From contig NZ_CANMQS010000007.1 in NCBI RefSeq assembly GCF_947500075.1, forward strand, positions 1-64,000: a stretch of DNA of 64,000 bases. Reading direction: 5' to 3'. Within the stretch, counting starts at the first letter, position 1, and every line of letters starts with the position of its first letter. Positions 26,425-34,913 of the stretch are shown here, piece after piece. Both the position numbers and the translations under genes were made by a program. The notes below the pieces were generated by a model, which was not told the DNA's origin, did no database searches, and worked only from the letters and a program-made list of their open reading frames with translations. The stretch is from an uncultured Sulfitobacter sp. (GTDB lineage: Bacteria; Pseudomonadota; Alphaproteobacteria; Rhodobacterales; Rhodobacteraceae).

Positions 26425-27432
26425 TCAGTTGGCAGAGAGCGCACGGGCCTCGGCGATCAACGCCGCACCGTTTGTACATTCGTCCGCCAAGTCAGCCTCA
26501 AGACGGGTGACCGTCGCAGCCGTCGCGTCGATCCAAGCCTGACGCAGTGCCGCGTCCGGTGAAATCACCTCGCCGCCTGCATCTGTGATCTGTGCCGGGC
26601 CAGCAGCGCCCCAAGCCGTCCACCAATCAGGAAACTGCGCCACAAGCGCGTCGCCTGAAATACTGTCGATTGCTTCTTGAACGTCCGCAGGCAGACTGTC
26701 GAACTTGTCTTGGTTCATGATGAAGTAGAACGGTGTGGTATAGGCCCCGATCTCAATCGCGTTTGTTGTCACTTCTGTGATGCGGAATTCCTTTAGCCCC
26801 GCCCAAGGCAGCACAACGCCGTCCAGCGCACCCGTTTGCATGTTCTCATACACCTGCCCCGGAGGCATACCGACAGGAACACCGCCAAGATCTTCGATCA
26901 TTGCCGCAACATAGGGGGACGGGACGCGGATGCGCAGACCTGCAAGATCTTCGGGGTTCTCAACCCGCTTGCCACCTGCTGTTGCCAACACGCCTGGGTC
27001 ATGCGCCATAAGCGCCAGAACCTTCACATCCGCATGTTCATCGGCGAGGTATTCTGGGTACACGCTCCACAACACCTCGTTCGCTTCTTCAACGCTATCG
27101 GTCAGGAACGGCAGTTCGATGACTTGCGTACAGGCGAAACGGCCGCGCGGGATGCCGTGCAAACCAAACGATATATCAGCGATGCCATCTGCAACCTGAT
27201 CCCACTGCTTGGTGATCGTGCCCAAAGCAGAGCCAGCGGTTTGGATATCAACAGTCACCTGACCACCCGTCGCTTCTTCGATCTGGCGGGCGAAAGGCTC
27301 CAGGAAGTCAACATGTAGGCCCAGAACCGGCGGTAGATAGTGAGACATCGTCAACGTGATATCCCCGGCCTGCGCTGACCCTGCCGTAAGGCTCGCCACT
27401 GCGGTTGCCCGCAAGATTGATTTCAGCGTCAT
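26425..27432 (-). CDS. TRAP transporter solute-binding protein (DctP-like)
   Basis: Periplasmic receptor, 335 aa. Signal peptide of about 22 residues ending A-Q-A-G before DITLTMSHYLPP. The family helix P-S-P-Y-V-A-A-M-I-E-D-L-G-G-V-P-V-G-M, followed by P-P-G-Q-V-Y-E-N-M-Q-T-G-A-L-D-G (residues about 170-205), identifies DctP. The conserved arginine that binds carboxylates lies in L-R-I-R-V-P, so the ligand is probably an organic acid. The gene is divergent from a P450 gene, suggesting uptake of the P450 substrate. Confidence 0.9.
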   Translation of the reverse strand: MTLKSILRATAVASLTAGSAQAGDITLTMSHYLPPVLGLHVDFLEPFARQIEEATGGQVTVDIQTAGSALGTITKQWDQVADGIADISFGLHGIPRGRFACTQVIELPFLTDSVEEANEVLWSVYPEYLADEHADVKVLALMAHDPGVLATAGGKRVENPEDLAGLRIRVPSPYVAAMIEDLGGVPVGMPPGQVYENMQTGALDGVVLPWAGLKEFRITEVTTNAIEIGAYTTPFYFIMNQDKFDSLPADVQEAIDSISGDALVAQFPDWWTAWGAAGPAQITDAGGEVISPDAALRQAWIDATAATVTRLEADLADECTNGAALIAEARALSAN

Positions 27433-27449
27433 CGTCAGATTCTCCCAGA

Positions 27450-27464
27450 TTTACTATTGGTAAA
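27450..27464. promoter_or_regulatory. Inverted repeat TTTAC-n5-GTAAA, possible operator
   Basis: TTTAC (27450-27454) and GTAAA (27460-27464) lie in the 89-base gap between the divergent TRAP receptor and P450 genes, next to an AT-rich run that could hold a -10 element. It is a candidate site for the nearby IclR protein, by position only. Confidence 0.4.
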
Positions 27465-27521
27465 CATATTTATTTTTTGTACTTTTGAGTACGCCAGCCC
27501 GATTTGCAAGGAAAATTTGAC

Positions 27522-29681
27522 GTGACGACGAAGGCACCGGTCTATGATGTGGATTTCTACGCGGACGATTTTATCCGCGACCCGCATCCGCATTATGCCG
27601 CCATGCGCGCGCTTGGGCCTGTCGTCTATATCCCGTCGCTTGGGAATTTCGCGTTGACACAGCACGTCGCTGTGCAAAACGCGCTGCGCGATCATGCGCG
27701 GTTTACCAGCGCAAAGGGCGTTGCAGGCGACAAATTCGGGTCAGACTTCTTGCAAGGCAACACTGTCGCCTCTGATCCCCCCAAACACACCAAACTGCGC
27801 CGCGCCATGGCCCCGCCATTGCTGCCCGGCGCACTGGAGACCATCCGCCCCGAGGTTGAACGCGTTGCCGATACGTTGATTGAAGGGCTGGTTGAACGGG
27901 GCAGCTTTGATGCCGTCAGTGACCTTGCCCGTCACTTGCCGCTAAAGATCGTGACAGAGATGGTCGGCCTGCCGGACTTTGGCCAGGACAATATGCTCAA
28001 ATGGGCCGCTGCGGCTTTTGACGTGCTGGGCAAACAGAATGAGCGCGGCCAACAGGCATTGGTTGCCATCGCCGAGATGCGTGCGTTTATCAAGGGCCAG
28101 GTCACCCGCGAGACGCTGAAAGAGGGCAGTTGGACCTACCGCATTCTTGATCTGGTGGACCAAGGCGCGCTGAGCCCTGAACTGGCCCCGTTTGCGATCC
28201 GTGACTATATCAATCCAAGTCTGGACACGACGATTTCAGCGACGGGGCAGTTGATATGGCAACTTTCGCAAAATCCCGATCAGTGGGACAAACTGCGCGA
28301 CACTCCTGATCTGTGCCGGAATGCCGTGAACGAGGCGGTGCGCCTTGGCAGCCCCATCCGCAGCTTTTCGCGCCACACGACCCAAGAGTTTGAGGTGGCA
28401 GGCGTTACCCTGCCTCAAGGGACCCGCGTGATGATGCTGTTTGCCTCTGCCAACCGCGACGCTCAGGTCTTTGATAACCCAGACCAGTTTGACGTGACCC
28501 GCGACCCCAGGGATCACCTCGGTTTTGGCAGTGGCATTCATATGTGTATTGGGATGCATCTTGCCCAGCTTGAGATGATCTCTTTGCTCAAGGCGATGAT
28601 CTCGCGCGTTGGTCGGATAAAGGTGGGCACGCCCGAGATTGCCCTGAATAACACAATCGCCGCCTTCGCGACGTTGCCCACGACCTTCCAGGCAGACACG
28701 CGCGCGGCAGTGCGTGCACCAGCAGCTGCGACGCAGCCCAGCTTGTTGAATGCGCAAGTTATCGAGCGAAAGCGCATCACCAAAGACATCGTATCGCTGA
28801 CCTTGCAATCCTCTGATGAAACCCCATTGCCAGTGGCGCGGGCGGGTGCCCATGTCGACGTACACATCCGCGACGGATTGGTGCGGCAGTATTCGTTGAC
28901 CGGCCAGATGTCATCGACCTATGAAATCGCAATTCAAAGGGAGCCACAGTCGCGCGGTGGATCGGTTGCCATGCACGACATCTATCAACGGGGCGCGCAG
29001 ATAAAGATCAGCCCCCCACGCAACAACTTTCCGATTAGAGCCGGTGCGGGTCCCAGTCTGCTGTTCAGTGGTGGTATCGGCCTGACCCCGATCCTTGCGA
29101 TGGCCTGGGAACTGCACGCGGCCAAGCGCCCGTTTGAATGGCACGCCTCGGCGCGGTCTGGCGCTCATCTGGCTTATGCAGAGCACCTCAAAAGCCTGCC
29201 ATTCGCAGATCACATCCATGTGCACCTTGACGATGCTCCGATACATCAACCCGACATTCCAAGCAGCCTTGAGGCAGCGTCACAAGGCACGCATGTCTAC
29301 ATCTGCGGTCCCAAAGGGTATATGGCCTTCGTCCAATCCAGCGCTTTGGAGGCAGGACTGGATGCGCAACACATTCATGTTGAACACTTCGGCGCGGAAA
29401 TCGACGTCGACGGGGATCCGTTTGAAGTGGTCGCACAGAAGTCTGGCGTGACACTTGAAGTTGGGCCAAGGGAAACGATCCTGCACGCCCTGAACCGTGC
29501 TGGTATCGCAGTCCCGACATCATGCGAAAACGGCGTTTGCGGCAGTTGTTTGACACCCGTCGTGAGCGGCACACCAGACCACCGCGACCTTGTTCTGACG
29601 GATGGTGAAAAAGCATCAAACAACCACATTGCCGTATGTTGTTCGCGCTCCAAAACCAAAAAGCTGGTATTGGACCTTTAA
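27522..29681 (+). CDS. Self-sufficient cytochrome P450 fused to a reductase and a [2Fe-2S] domain (class VII type)
   Basis: Single-chain monooxygenase, 719 aa. Domain 1, a P450 (about residues 1-395), has the haem loop GFGSGIHMCIGMHL with ligand Cys342, the E-x-x-R-like EAVRLGSPIR and the I-helix P-S-L-D-T-T. Domain 2 is a flavin reductase (R-Q-Y-S-L-T-G, then S-G-G-I-G-L-T-P-I-L and Y-I-C-G-P-K-G-Y for NAD(P)H). Domain 3 is a plant-type ferredoxin with C-E-N-G-V-C-G-S-C and a later cysteine. The order fits the CYP116B/phthalate-dioxygenase-reductase arrangement. The GTG start at 27522 is preceded by AAGGA. Substrate unknown; a TRAP-imported organic or aromatic acid is plausible. Confidence 0.9.
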   Translation: MTTKAPVYDVDFYADDFIRDPHPHYAAMRALGPVVYIPSLGNFALTQHVAVQNALRDHARFTSAKGVAGDKFGSDFLQGNTVASDPPKHTKLRRAMAPPLLPGALETIRPEVERVADTLIEGLVERGSFDAVSDLARHLPLKIVTEMVGLPDFGQDNMLKWAAAAFDVLGKQNERGQQALVAIAEMRAFIKGQVTRETLKEGSWTYRILDLVDQGALSPELAPFAIRDYINPSLDTTISATGQLIWQLSQNPDQWDKLRDTPDLCRNAVNEAVRLGSPIRSFSRHTTQEFEVAGVTLPQGTRVMMLFASANRDAQVFDNPDQFDVTRDPRDHLGFGSGIHMCIGMHLAQLEMISLLKAMISRVGRIKVGTPEIALNNTIAAFATLPTTFQADTRAAVRAPAAATQPSLLNAQVIERKRITKDIVSLTLQSSDETPLPVARAGAHVDVHIRDGLVRQYSLTGQMSSTYEIAIQREPQSRGGSVAMHDIYQRGAQIKISPPRNNFPIRAGAGPSLLFSGGIGLTPILAMAWELHAAKRPFEWHASARSGAHLAYAEHLKSLPFADHIHVHLDDAPIHQPDIPSSLEAASQGTHVYICGPKGYMAFVQSSALEAGLDAQHIHVEHFGAEIDVDGDPFEVVAQKSGVTLEVGPRETILHALNRAGIAVPTSCENGVCGSCLTPVVSGTPDHRDLVLTDGEKASNNHIAVCCSRSKTKKLVLDL

Positions 29682-29682
29682 G

Positions 29683-30303
29683 GCTGGAATGGCTGCAAGA
29701 CGGCACGGGCATCCGCACCCCAGCAGATGGCGATCTCCCGGACGACGTATCTGGCGTTCTGGTCGCACAGGCGTTCTTCCCCGGTCACCTCCGCCATTGA
29801 AATGGCGGGGCAGCTGAATATGCTGGGCGCAGCCCATCCCGACATCAAAAGCGCAGACGACGGGACCTATACCCACTTGGCCGAAGCCCTCGCCGCATTC
29901 CAGACAGGGGCTTTCCGGTCTGACGAAAATCAATTCGATGCGGTCCTGCGCACTGGCGACCTGTCGATCCTGTCAGCGGAAGCTTAGGCCGGGCTGACCT
30001 TTGTTCTACGGAAGAGCAAACTGCGCGTCCTGCCATAGCGGTGCATTTCATGATCTTGAGGCGATCATACGCCATTATCTGGCCCCGGTGGAAAGCCCGG
30101 AAAGCGTTGATGTGTCCGCGATTGCTTTGCCTTCCCTGGACCATGTCATGCGGCTTTCCGGCGGGGGGTCGGACTGCGGATATGTGCGTCTGGATCCCTA
30201 CCAGAAGTCGGCGTTTGATCTTTGGCACAACTGGGTCATGCAAACGCCCGCCGTGAGAGAACGCATCGCAGCGGAAACGCCAGTCTGTACGGTCAGAAAT
30301 CTT
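29683..30303 (+). pseudogene. Broken MauG / di-haem cytochrome c peroxidase-like gene
   Basis: Three reading frames must be joined to follow one family. The first carries GIRTPADGDLPDDV and a segment ending A-Q-A-F-F-P. An extra G near 29790 shifts to the frame with V-T-S-A-I-E-M-A-G-Q and L-A-E-A-L-A-A-F-Q. A TAG at 29985, most simply a mutated CAG, interrupts A-E-A-x-A-G-L-T, and another shift near 29998 restores LFYGRANCASCHSG with the haem-binding C-x-x-C-H. The match ends near T-V-R-N-L at the 3' end of the convergent transporter gene. The N-terminal haem domain is missing. It begins directly after the P450 stop. Confidence 0.8.
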
Positions 30304-30306
30304 CTC

Positions 30307-31173
30307 TTAGGCCAGCAAGGGTGCCCGGAACCTGCGCACAAGAAAGGCAAAGCCCAGGCCCGTGACATAAGCCAGTGGCAGGAAGAAGAACGTCGGGCCA
30401 ATGAGCTCGGGAGCGTCTAGGATCCCCATGATGACCACAATCGACATGGAGATATTGGGCATACCAATTTCCACTGTAACCGACCGAACCTCAGCTTCAT
30501 TCAAGCGCATTGCGCGACCCAAACTATAGGCAAGCACCATCATCATCAGATTGAAGACCACAACCGCGCTCAATGCTTCCATAGAGGTCAACATCTCGAC
30601 CCGGCTGATCAGGAAAAAGCAAGACGTGATCAACACAACTCCAAAGCCCCCTAGAAACAGTGGCCTGCGGATCGCTTCGGCGATACGTGGCGCGAAGCGG
30701 CCCAATGCCATCCCGCCAGCCACTGGCAAAAAAGTGGTCAGAAAGATACGTGCCGCAGTTTCCCAGAATGGCAATTGGAGACTTGAGCCCTCGCCGTAGT
30801 AATGGACCACGCCAAAGGAGACAAAGACCGGAACGGTTAGAAATGCCACCATGCTGGATATCGCAGTCATGGTAACGGACAAGGCAACATCACCTTTGGC
30901 GATGGCGCAGACAGCGTTAGACGGTGCCCCTCCCGCGCAAGAGGCAATGACGATGAGGCCAACAGCAACAGGTGCCGACAAATTCAGCGCCAGACCTAAC
31001 CCAAACGCGACGCTGGGCAGCAGCACCATCTGTCCTGTCAGGCCCAAAAGCAGGGCACGGGGTTGCTGGATGACGCGCAGAAAATCCGGCATGCGTAACG
31101 TCGTGCCCATTGCAAGCATGACGCCCATCAGCCCGATGATTGCAATAGTCGTGATGATCGCTGCGATATCCAT
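30307..31173 (-). CDS. Bile acid:sodium symporter (BASS/SBF) family transporter
   Basis: Membrane secondary transporter, 288 aa, about nine helices. A-S-C-A-G-G-A-P-S-N-A-V near residue 85 matches the sodium-binding region of the family (usually S-C-P-G-G-x-x-S-N), and E-I-G-M-P-N-I-S-M-S near residue 235 the second crossover motif (usually E-x-G-x-Q-N). The start at 31173 is supported by CCGGAGT eight bases upstream; an in-frame extension to 31212 is not. Substrates of bacterial members include bile acids and other organic anions. It lies 80 bases after the cytochrome b561 gene on the same strand. Confidence 0.85.
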   Translation of the reverse strand: MDIAAIITTIAIIGLMGVMLAMGTTLRMPDFLRVIQQPRALLLGLTGQMVLLPSVAFGLGLALNLSAPVAVGLIVIASCAGGAPSNAVCAIAKGDVALSVTMTAISSMVAFLTVPVFVSFGVVHYYGEGSSLQLPFWETAARIFLTTFLPVAGGMALGRFAPRIAEAIRRPLFLGGFGVVLITSCFFLISRVEMLTSMEALSAVVVFNLMMMVLAYSLGRAMRLNEAEVRSVTVEIGMPNISMSIVVIMGILDAPELIGPTFFFLPLAYVTGLGFAFLVRRFRAPLLA

Positions 31174-31252
31174 CTGTAAACTCCGGATTGTGCGTTGGTC
31201 AGGCACTGCCATGCAGCAGGGCTGACGCGTTTAAGAAAAGGAAGGGGGGCCT

Positions 31253-31813
31253 CTAGCCGCCGGGCAACATACGCCGCAACGTGCTGTCGCGATCCACTGC
31301 CGCGTGTTTCACAGCCGCCAGAACATGCGCGGCAAGACACGTAACAATCAGCCAATAGACCGTCGCATGCGCAACGCCCAGGACGCGGTGCCAATGATCC
31401 GCAATCAGATTCAACGCGCCATAGTCGATCTGGTAAAGACTGGCGACAAAAGGTTGTTCTACGGTTGAGGCAAGCGCTATGCCCAACCCGATCTGTGCAA
31501 AGATCAGAACATAGAGGCTGCGATGTATCACCCGCGCCCCGGTTCTTTGCCAAGCGCTCAGTTCGGCAGAGAGTTCGGGAGCGGGATGGATCAGCCGCCA
31601 CACGAGCCGGATCACCACCAGGATCAGCAAGGTGGTGGCTGACCAGCCATGGTGGCCGTATTCAACTGCCTTTTCGACATCTGGGAGATCGGCAAGTCCA
31701 TTGCCAAAGATCAACAAGGCTCCGAGATTGATCGCCACCAGCCAATGAAGCCACTTGTCCACGGCACTGTAGCGCAGCGGTCGCGCTGTCGAAGCGGCAC
31801 CTTCGGACATCAT
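31253..31813 (-). CDS. Cytochrome b561 family protein
   Basis: Di-haem membrane electron carrier, 186 aa, four helices. Candidate haem ligands are the histidines in K-W-L-H-W (helix 1), G-H-H-G-W-S (before helix 2), W-H-R-V-L-G-V-A-H (helix 4 region) and the later A-A-H-V-L-A. Its start overlaps the stop of the upstream lactonase-like gene (ATGA), so the two are translationally coupled. It probably passes electrons between the quinone pool and a periplasmic partner. Confidence 0.88.
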   Translation of the reverse strand: MMSEGAASTARPLRYSAVDKWLHWLVAINLGALLIFGNGLADLPDVEKAVEYGHHGWSATTLLILVVIRLVWRLIHPAPELSAELSAWQRTGARVIHRSLYVLIFAQIGLGIALASTVEQPFVASLYQIDYGALNLIADHWHRVLGVAHATVYWLIVTCLAAHVLAAVKHAAVDRDSTLRRMLPGG

Positions 31814-32862
31814 TGCGCGCAGACCTTGACTGTCGGTTGAAAGGCGGATCCCAAAAGTAATGTATCGCCATAAGGGACTGCAACGCTGACTGATGATTGC
31901 ACCGACCCGTCATTTTGAACCACGCGCGTGCTCCTGCTCGTTGCGGGGTCAACGCGGTAGACTTCGAAAGGTGACAGCTCTTCGCTGTCCTTGATGTGCG
32001 CATCAAAGGCCATCAGGTTCAGATGGCTTGCCACCCAAAGCTCTCCGGTATCGGATATGCTGATATTGTCAGGCGCCGCGCCGACAGGAATCTCCTGCCG
32101 CAGACCAAGCGTGTTTGTCACCGCGTCGCGGTCAAAGACCTTGAGCACGCCTTCTCGCAGGGCCGTTGCATAGACTGTCTGGCCGTCGTCCGTTGTCGCC
32201 ACGCCGTTTGCAAAGGCCATTGGGGCCACTTTTTCAACAGTTCCACCGGCATAGACTGACAGGTCACTGATTTTTCGGGCCAGGATCATCTCGACCATAT
32301 TGCCAACCGCACCAAAAGCGCCGCGATCATTGGTGAAATAGAAGGTGTCCAGATCAATTGCAGCGATGTCGTTGGGCGACCTGAGCCCGTCATGCTGGTG
32401 ATGTCGCACCAGTTTTAATGCGTTATCCTGCACCTCAAAAACATAGGCATCATGTCCGGCAAGCGGATCAGCCGGGTGGCGATGGTTCAGCACAAAGAGG
32501 TACTGCACACCGTCAAAGGTCTTCAGATCAACCCCGTGCGGCAGGAATGGCAGATCAGGGTCAAGCCCTTCGATTGGCAATTCAGTCAAGGCATCACTGC
32601 CATCCAACGCCAGCCGATGCAAAGCCCCCTTTACCGTCTCGCCTGCCATACCGCTTCGACGATCAAAGGAAGAAATGTAGGCCACGCCAGCGGCATAATC
32701 GACGGCAATATCCTCTGCCCCGACCATGTCGCCGATGGACCGACAGGCCAGGGCCGCGTCCGACGACACAGCGTTAAATGCGCCCATGGTCGACATCGTG
32801 GCATAACCACCACCCGCAGAAAGAGCCAGCACAGCAGCGCTCACATACAACCAACGTTTCAT
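31810..32862 (-). CDS. Paraoxonase/arylesterase-like six-bladed propeller protein
   Basis: 350 aa with a signal peptide or N-terminal anchor (MKRWLYVSAAVLALSAGGGY). Paraoxonase-family landmarks in order: G-A-E-D-I-A-V (residues about 48-54), L-P-H-G-V-D-L with V-L-N-H-R-H, S-P-N-D-I-A-A-I-D, F-Y-F-T-N-D-R and M-A-F-A-N-G-V. In PON1 these E, N and D residues bind the two calcium ions, and the histidines near H-G and N-H are catalytic. It is probably periplasmic, acting on lactones or aryl esters. Both ends overlap neighbouring genes by four bases. Confidence 0.82.
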   Translation of the reverse strand: MKRWLYVSAAVLALSAGGGYATMSTMGAFNAVSSDAALACRSIGDMVGAEDIAVDYAAGVAYISSFDRRSGMAGETVKGALHRLALDGSDALTELPIEGLDPDLPFLPHGVDLKTFDGVQYLFVLNHRHPADPLAGHDAYVFEVQDNALKLVRHHQHDGLRSPNDIAAIDLDTFYFTNDRGAFGAVGNMVEMILARKISDLSVYAGGTVEKVAPMAFANGVATTDDGQTVYATALREGVLKVFDRDAVTNTLGLRQEIPVGAAPDNISISDTGELWVASHLNLMAFDAHIKDSEELSPFEVYRVDPATSRSTRVVQNDGSVQSSVSVAVPYGDTLLLGSAFQPTVKVCAQ

Positions 32863-33743
32863 AGCGACGATCCTTTGATATGGTTTTGCTCAACAGGCAG
32901 CGCATAGCGTGTCGCCGCCTCTATTATTCGTTTGATGACGGGGACATGTCCGGCACGCCCCGGCGCATACAGCATGACGAACGTCTCGGTCGGGAAGATA
33001 CGCTTGAACCGCGCCATGGAGTGCAGCTCCCCCCACCCTCTTTCGATGACCGTTCTTGCGTCGCTTGGGCTGAGGATCGTGTGCATGGAACCATCCGAAG
33101 GATGAAAATGCCCGATTTCTCCGCAAAGACCTGTTGCGGGGTTTCCACTCTCAACATCTCGCAGCCAGATCGCAGGGTTGTGCTTTTCAAAGCGGCTCAG
33201 CTTGTACTCAAGAACCTCCCTGTTGTTGTTCATGATGTCGTCAAAGGCGTCAGAAAGCCGTTGCATCACCTCCGGGCCGGGGATCTGGCTGACTTGACGA
33301 TGTGGCACAGCATGCGGTGCCACGATGGGGCGCGGCATATCGCGAGGTGGAATTCCCTTCAGATAGGCCACGTCGCTGGGACCATTCAGAAGCTCGGAAA
33401 ACACCGATTGATCCAGGGGGTCCCCGGCAAAGGGGCGCATTCCGGTAACCGCGACCCAGCCCCAGATGTTAGTGGGCAATCCGCCCTCGCCCAGTGCCTT
33501 CCATGCGCGATAATCCCGTACGGACCAGAGAACGGCGATGATGCAAAGAACCGCCAAACATACAAAGACAAGCACTGGGCTGACTCCTATTGGTTTGGCG
33601 CCGCCGGGCGCAGCCAAATCTTGCCAGGCCAAGACAATCGCGCACCCAATCAGGACCGATGTCGCAACACCAAAGACTTGTTTCAGACCCGTCAACTTCT
33701 CATCCTCAAAACTGCCGGTCGCCAATTGCGACCAACTCAACAT
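32859..33743 (-). CDS. Membrane protein with a luciferase-like (DUF5519) domain
   Basis: 294 aa. Two N-terminal helices (about residues 25-42 and 53-70) precede a soluble region. The C-terminal domain (about residues 160-285) contains GEIGHFHPSDGSMHTILSPS, then A-R-T-V-I-E-R-G-W-G-E-L-H and F-V-M-L-Y-A-P-G-R. This matches proteins annotated as DUF5519/luciferase domain, whose chemistry is not established in bacteria. The conserved His and Asp in H-F-H-P-S-D-G look catalytic or metal-binding. It overlaps the paraoxonase-like gene by four bases and heads the operon. Confidence 0.75.
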   Translation of the reverse strand: MLSWSQLATGSFEDEKLTGLKQVFGVATSVLIGCAIVLAWQDLAAPGGAKPIGVSPVLVFVCLAVLCIIAVLWSVRDYRAWKALGEGGLPTNIWGWVAVTGMRPFAGDPLDQSVFSELLNGPSDVAYLKGIPPRDMPRPIVAPHAVPHRQVSQIPGPEVMQRLSDAFDDIMNNNREVLEYKLSRFEKHNPAIWLRDVESGNPATGLCGEIGHFHPSDGSMHTILSPSDARTVIERGWGELHSMARFKRIFPTETFVMLYAPGRAGHVPVIKRIIEAATRYALPVEQNHIKGSSL

Positions 33744-33801
33744 CGCAATCCATTGCGAATGCTGAAATGTGGAAAGAAGTCAGGTGAATGGTGAATTCGG
33801 C

Positions 33802-34854
33802 TCAGTTGAGCCTTTTGTCCTGCCGGAAGGACCCCGGCGTTTTCCCATATCTTTGCTGAAACGCCTTGGACAGATTGCTGGGGTTGTCGTAGCCGACCCG
33901 ATACGCAATTTCCTCCAACGGCAAATCCGTTCCATCAAGAAGCGCTATGATCTCCCCAAAGCGTTCTTCGTTTTTGACAGCGAGGAAGGAGCGGTTCTGC
34001 GCTTTCAGATGTCGTTTCAGAGTCGCTGCGGACATCCCGAGCAACTCAGAAACAGACGCGATAGAGCTTGCCTTCAACCCCAGTTTTCGGACTGCCCATT
34101 TGACTTTGCCAATCGTGTCCAACCCGTCCGGAGGAGACGACAAATCTCGCTGGAGCCGCGAGCGTGCTGCGGAATTCAATTGTCCATCAGACGACTTTAC
34201 CGGCATTTCCAAATGGTCTGGCCGAAGACGTAGAAAGCTCTCGGGATGATCAAAGATAACCTCGACACCTGAGGGGAGAACTTTGAGTGGGTTCTCGGCT
34301 TTTGTGGCGGGCCATGCGACAAACAGCTTTTCGCCGAGAGCTTTGTCTTGTGAGCCAGTCAAGGATCGACCAAGCCAAACCATAAGTGAGAGGCTGGTGA
34401 TGGTATGAAATCTAACAGTGGGATCTGGTGTGTGTGGGTTGCCGGACCGCAGCACAATATCAAATTGTTTTGGTGCTTTGCGCAACTCCAGCACCTGGCT
34501 CCCACCGGATCTGGTCGCGAAATTCTGTGGAAGCTGATCATAGGCATCGCGCAATCGGCTGGCACTGCGCAGCACCAAGCCAAACAATCCGTGCGGTTGC
34601 TGACTTAGCCGCTGACCATAGCACCAGGGCAGCATGGGGTCTGGGTTTGCATTGAACAGATTGCTCACAATCCGGCTATAGCTGTCGCTGCCAACAACTC
34701 TGGGCTGCGCCGTCAAATCCCGAACGGCAACGCCACTGTCGCGCAGCAAGGCATCCAGAGGGACCCCAAGGTCCGCCCCAAATGTAAGCACCAACTCCAC
34801 ATACTCAAAGGGCAGTGCAAAGTTGCCCAATCCCACTGTATCGACCTGTTTCAT
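33802..34854 (-). CDS. AraC-family transcriptional regulator
   Basis: 350 aa. The N-terminal half matches the 'arabinose-binding-like' domain of the OruR/ArgR group (P-F-E-Y-V-E-L-V-L, then G-L-F-G-L-V-L-R-S-A). The C-terminal double helix-turn-helix, residues about 270-345, carries L-L-G-M-S-A-A-T-L-K-R-H-L and E-I-A-Y-R-V-G-Y-D-N-P-S-N-L-S-K-A-F. Start at 34854 (MKQVDTVG). It lies upstream of the luciferase-like operon and after the FAH-family gene, all on the minus strand, and may control either. Confidence 0.88.
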   Translation of the reverse strand: MKQVDTVGLGNFALPFEYVELVLTFGADLGVPLDALLRDSGVAVRDLTAQPRVVGSDSYSRIVSNLFNANPDPMLPWCYGQRLSQQPHGLFGLVLRSASRLRDAYDQLPQNFATRSGGSQVLELRKAPKQFDIVLRSGNPHTPDPTVRFHTITSLSLMVWLGRSLTGSQDKALGEKLFVAWPATKAENPLKVLPSGVEVIFDHPESFLRLRPDHLEMPVKSSDGQLNSAARSRLQRDLSSPPDGLDTIGKVKWAVRKLGLKASSIASVSELLGMSAATLKRHLKAQNRSFLAVKNEERFGEIIALLDGTDLPLEEIAYRVGYDNPSNLSKAFQQRYGKTPGSFRQDKRLN

Positions 34855-34913
34855 TGTGAGCCAAAATAACCATGGCACACGCAGTTTTCAATGACATGAT
34901 CGGATGTAGATTA

